Shown here in pieces: positions 61,670 through 64,000 of a stretch of DNA of 64,000 nt (the stretch's first letter is position 1; every line of letters begins with the position of its first letter). Where the stretch lies: assembly GCF_002005145.1 (NCBI RefSeq), contig NZ_CP019698.1:2108001-2172000 (forward strand), in the 5' to 3' direction. Position numbers and translations under genes: made by a program. The notes below the pieces were generated by a model. The model was given only the letters and a program-made list of their open reading frames with translations, was not told the DNA's origin and did not search any database. This DNA is from Desulforamulus ferrireducens (GTDB taxonomy: Bacteria > Bacillota > Desulfotomaculia > Desulfotomaculales > Desulfotomaculaceae).

Positions 61670-62821
61670 ATGGATATAGATATTAAATACCTTGATAAAA
61701 TAATCAAAGATACTGTTGCTGTGGTTGAAAATAGCAAAATGCAAATATACCAAATTGCAGAATCAGCTCATCTAGAATGTCAAAGGCTAGAAGAAGAAAT
61801 TAATCAACTGCAATCTCAAGTAGCCGCTATTATTGATCAGGTTAGTCAATTAGAGAAGGAAGAACACCAAGCACGGGTAAGATTGATGGAGGTTAGTAAG
61901 GATTTTCACCGTTTTTCTGAAAAAGACATTAAGGTGGCCTATGAAAAAGCCCAAGCAGCTCAACTAAGGTTGGTAAAACTCCGAGAAGAGGAAAATACGC
62001 TTCGTTTTAAGCGGGATCATACGGCCATCATACTAAAGCGGATGAAGGATACCGCCGACAAAGCAGAAAAGCTCCTCACTCAATTGGGCGCGGCCATGCA
62101 GATTCTTAATAATGACCTATCCAATTTAAGTGAGAAACTGGGTAATCTGCAGGATATGCAGCGACTGGGCATCTCCATTATCCGAGCTCAGGAGGAAGAA
62201 CGTAAGCGTGTGGCCAGAGAAATTCACGATGGTCCAGCTCAATCCATGGCTAATATTGTCATGCGGGCTGAGTTTTGTCTTAGGCTGTTAGATATGAATT
62301 CTTCTTTGGTGAGAGAGGAATTAATGTCACTGCAGCAATTAGTCCGACTAAGCCTACAGGATGTACGGAAAATCATTTTTGACCTCAGGCCCATGGTGCT
62401 GGATGATTTAGGTCTTGTCCCAGCGGTAAAACGTTATCTGGAGGAATATAAAAAACAAAATAATATCGAGGTGGAATTCGTTTTTTGGGGTAAGGAGAAT
62501 AGATTTGACACTTCCTTAGAAGTGGCGGCCTTTAGAATTATTCAAGAAGCACTCACCAATATAAAAAAACATGCCAAAGCACGACATGTTATAATAAGAA
62601 TGGAGCTCATTCCCAACAAAGTTAACGTATATATAAAGGATGATGGATGTGGCTTCGCCCTTGATAAACTTGTACCAAGTGAGGGCAGCGGCTTTGGCTT
62701 AATCGGTATTAAGGAACGTATCCAACTCTTAAAGGGTGGAGTTAATATAAATTCATCTCCCGGTAAGGGAACCGAAATATCCTTCTGGTTGCCTATCGGA
62801 GAAGAAAACGGGGGGATGTAA
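61670..62821 (+). CDS. degS: DegS-type sensor histidine kinase
   Basis: Cytoplasmic two-component kinase of 383 residues. A long coiled coil occupies about 25-165; the HisKA_3 phosphoacceptor H186 lies in AREIHDGPAQSMANIVMRAE; the HATPase domain has the N box (AAFRIIQEALTNIKKHA), DDGCGF and GFGLIGIKERI. I start at ATG 61670 after GGTAGG. The frame is open back to 61538 inside the IS, whose end would add 44 residues, but that is an accident of insertion. Two bases separate it from degU. Confidence 0.9.
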   Translation: MDIDIKYLDKIIKDTVAVVENSKMQIYQIAESAHLECQRLEEEINQLQSQVAAIIDQVSQLEKEEHQARVRLMEVSKDFHRFSEKDIKVAYEKAQAAQLRLVKLREEENTLRFKRDHTAIILKRMKDTADKAEKLLTQLGAAMQILNNDLSNLSEKLGNLQDMQRLGISIIRAQEEERKRVAREIHDGPAQSMANIVMRAEFCLRLLDMNSSLVREELMSLQQLVRLSLQDVRKIIFDLRPMVLDDLGLVPAVKRYLEEYKKQNNIEVEFVFWGKENRFDTSLEVAAFRIIQEALTNIKKHAKARHVIIRMELIPNKVNVYIKDDGCGFALDKLVPSEGSGFGLIGIKERIQLLKGGVNINSSPGKGTEISFWLPIGEENGGM

Positions 62822-62823
62822 TT

Positions 62824-63477
62824 ATGCCTGACTCAATTAACCTTCTTATTGCTGATGATCATGCTCTTATTCGGGAAGGACTAAGAAAAATACTTTCCAT
62901 TGAACCACAAATTAATGTGGTGGGAGAAGTTGCCGATGGCGAACAAGCAGTGGCATTTTGCCGCCAAAATGATGTGGACATCCTATTACTGGATATCAAT
63001 ATGCCCATCATGAACGGCATTGAAGCCTGCCGTAAGATAAAGGAAATAAAACCCCAGCTGGGTATCATAGCTTTAACCATTCATGACCAGGATGATTATT
63101 TATTTGAACTTATTAAATACGGCATATCCGGCTATGTTTTAAAAGATGTGCATCCCCATCAACTAATTCAAACCATTTTAGGCGTCGCCCGTGGCGAGTC
63201 ATTTATTCCGCCCTCCCTTACCACCAGAGTTCTGGCTGAGTTTCATCGTCTTACCTCCGGTGAGACAGAGAAAAAGCATCATTTATTAACTGAGCGGGAA
63301 ATTGAAGTATTAAAACAAGTAGCTACCGGTCAAAGCAATAAGGACATTGCTAAAGCGCTATACATAAGTGAGAAAACCGTTAAAAACCACCTGACCAACA
63401 TCTTTCAGAAAATTGGTGTTGCCGACCGAACCCAAGCAGCCTTATATGCCATTAAAGAAAAGTTAGTGGAAATCTGA
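62824..63477 (+). CDS. degU: DegU-type response regulator (NarL/FixJ family)
   Basis: A 217-residue regulator: receiver domain with D11-D12, phosphoacceptor D57 (LLLDINMP) and K near 107 (YVLKDV), and a C-terminal LuxR-type helix-turn-helix (LTEREIEVLKQVATGQSNKDIAKAL..., about 155-210). Cotranscribed with degS. In Bacillus the pair controls exoenzymes, motility and biofilm; targets here are unknown. Confidence 0.92.
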   Translation: MPDSINLLIADDHALIREGLRKILSIEPQINVVGEVADGEQAVAFCRQNDVDILLLDINMPIMNGIEACRKIKEIKPQLGIIALTIHDQDDYLFELIKYGISGYVLKDVHPHQLIQTILGVARGESFIPPSLTTRVLAEFHRLTSGETEKKHHLLTEREIEVLKQVATGQSNKDIAKALYISEKTVKNHLTNIFQKIGVADRTQAALYAIKEKLVEI

Positions 63478-63479
63478 CG

Positions 63480-63503
63480 TCCTGAGTAAAAGCTCAGGGC
63501 GTT
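63480..63503 (+). terminator. Terminator after degU
   Basis: Stem CCTGAG/CTCAGG (extended by TCG-type pairs to about ten) with a 6-base loop and TTTATT downstream. Confidence 0.75.
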
Positions 63504-63518
63504 TATTGGTTCGATAAA

Positions 63519-63557
63519 AAATAGCTGAAGTGTACCACAGGCACACCCCAGCTATTT
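63519..63557 (-). terminator. Terminator of the minus-strand phosphatase/sulfatase-like gene
   Basis: 9-bp stem AAATAGCTG/CAGCTATTT around a loop with an inner GTGT/ACAC; TTTTTT on the minus strand. Confidence 0.75.
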
Positions 63558-64000
63558 CTAAAACATAAGAAATCTTTTGCGTAATAACTTATACATGACA
63601 ATATAACCCAGGGCAAAAATTCCCAATGCCACCAAGGCAATCAAGTGGTAGGTACCGATACGAGCGTTAAGCCCGTCTATCTTTGCATCCCTAACTGCAA
63701 TTTCTCTTTGTATATCGTCCTTCTCCCGGGCTAAAATCTCCTGCTGTTGTTTTACTGCCAATTTTTCTTCCTGTAAACGAGTCATTTCCTGCAGTAAGTG
63801 AGCATTAGCTTTACTTAAATCAGCAATCCTTTCATTTAATAGGTATTCCTTAGACTGCCCGCCAATTTCCTTAAAAGCATTCCATAACACTAAGCCATCC
63901 ACCTTACCTAGCTTGACGCCATTTAAGTAACCAACGGTGGGGGCAATATCGCAGATACTAACTGGTGGAAACTGGCTATTGGTCTGAAAGGGTAGCCCCT
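63558..64000 (-). CDS. C-terminal part of a membrane-anchored alkaline phosphatase/sulfatase-like protein (truncated by window edge)
   Basis: The frame is open to the window end, giving about 146 residues. It starts with a segment SICDIAPTVGYLNGVKLGKVDG, which is the last metal-site-proximal turn typical of alkaline phosphatase/sulfatase/phosphoglycerate-mutase superfamily members, then a coiled coil (about 60-110 of the visible part) and one membrane helix (LIALVALGIFALGYIVMY) with a basic end KLLRKRF. A GTG within it could wrongly be taken as the start of a 114-residue protein. Substrate cannot be told from this part. Confidence 0.7.
   Translation of the reverse strand, partial: GLPFQTNSQFPPVSICDIAPTVGYLNGVKLGKVDGLVLWNAFKEIGGQSKEYLLNERIADLSKANAHLLQEMTRLQEEKLAVKQQQEILAREKDDIQREIAVRDAKIDGLNARIGTYHLIALVALGIFALGYIVMYKLLRKRFLMF

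Overview
The window looks like a chromosome segment of a spore-forming, anaerobic, low-to-mid GC Firmicute close to Desulfotomaculum/Desulforamulus (Peptococcaceae). Evidence: a FapR-controlled fatty-acid operon with FabK, spore genes (gpr, ylbJ, a SleB/CwlJ lytic enzyme), anaerobic enzymes (glycyl-radical pyruvate formate-lyase and activase, ADP-forming acetyl-CoA synthetase, PduL/AckA), many GTG/TTG starts with strong AGGAGG ribosome sites, and a tRNA matching the unusual tRNA-ReC class known from Desulfotomaculum nigrificans. The assignment is by inference; there is no rRNA here to confirm it.

Layout. 1-1.4 kb: end of pflB and pflA. 1.5-3.0 kb: a membrane protein and methionine aminopeptidase. 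3.1-9.6 kb: an AT-rich accessory block with a complete IS1380-family element, a frameshifted lipoprotein, a GNAT remnant, an HNH nuclease, and a recombinase-like gene cut in two by a 1,509-bp IS. 9.7-14.9 kb: a methylthioadenosine/5'-deoxyadenosine/SAH salvage operon (deaminase, class II aldolase, ahcY, mtnA, mtnP). 15.0-28.4 kb: a minus-strand block DUF177-rpmF, then fapR-plsX-fabH-fabK-fabD-fabG-acpP-fabF-rnc-smc-ftsY, with perfect promoters and a FapR operator. 28.5-33.1 kb: ylbJ, ADP-forming acetyl-CoA synthetase and a BioD/DRTGG-type protein. 33.1-38.9 kb: repeat-rich intergenic DNA, a coiled-coil protein, coaD, rsmD, gpr, a small spore-protein-like gene, recG and rpmB. 39.2-43.0 kb: ribDEBAH under an FMN riboswitch. 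43.1-45.7 kb: cadC-like repressor and cadA-like metal ATPase. 45.8-49.4 kb: a 20-codon ORF, ackA, pduL, an MFS transporter. 49.5-51.8 kb: tRNA-ReC, a Phd-type antitoxin, an IS256-family element and tRNA-Pro(CGG). 52.0-57.1 kb: two tiny proteins, a class A PBP, a LysM-superoxide dismutase fusion, a spore-cortex hydrolase and a DnaD-like protein. 57.1-60.0 kb: tandem repeats, a 29-bp perfect hairpin, and pstSCA with a Pho box. 60.1-64.0 kb: the second copy of the 1,509-bp IS, degS-degU, and the end of a membrane-anchored phosphatase/sulfatase-like protein.

Functionally the region joins envelope lipid synthesis, nucleotide/SAM by-product salvage, acetate energy metabolism, riboflavin synthesis, phosphate uptake and sporulation. 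The most striking item is the tRNA at 49509-49605: it has the long acceptor and variable arms of tRNA-Sec but a GCA anticodon and U73, the identity elements of tRNA-Cys. Other points worth a second look are an apparent ATC start codon for riboflavin synthase, an isolated 20-codon ORF with a perfect ribosome site, the IS-split recombinase/HNH pair, the LysM-SOD fusion, and multi-hairpin intergenic repeats.
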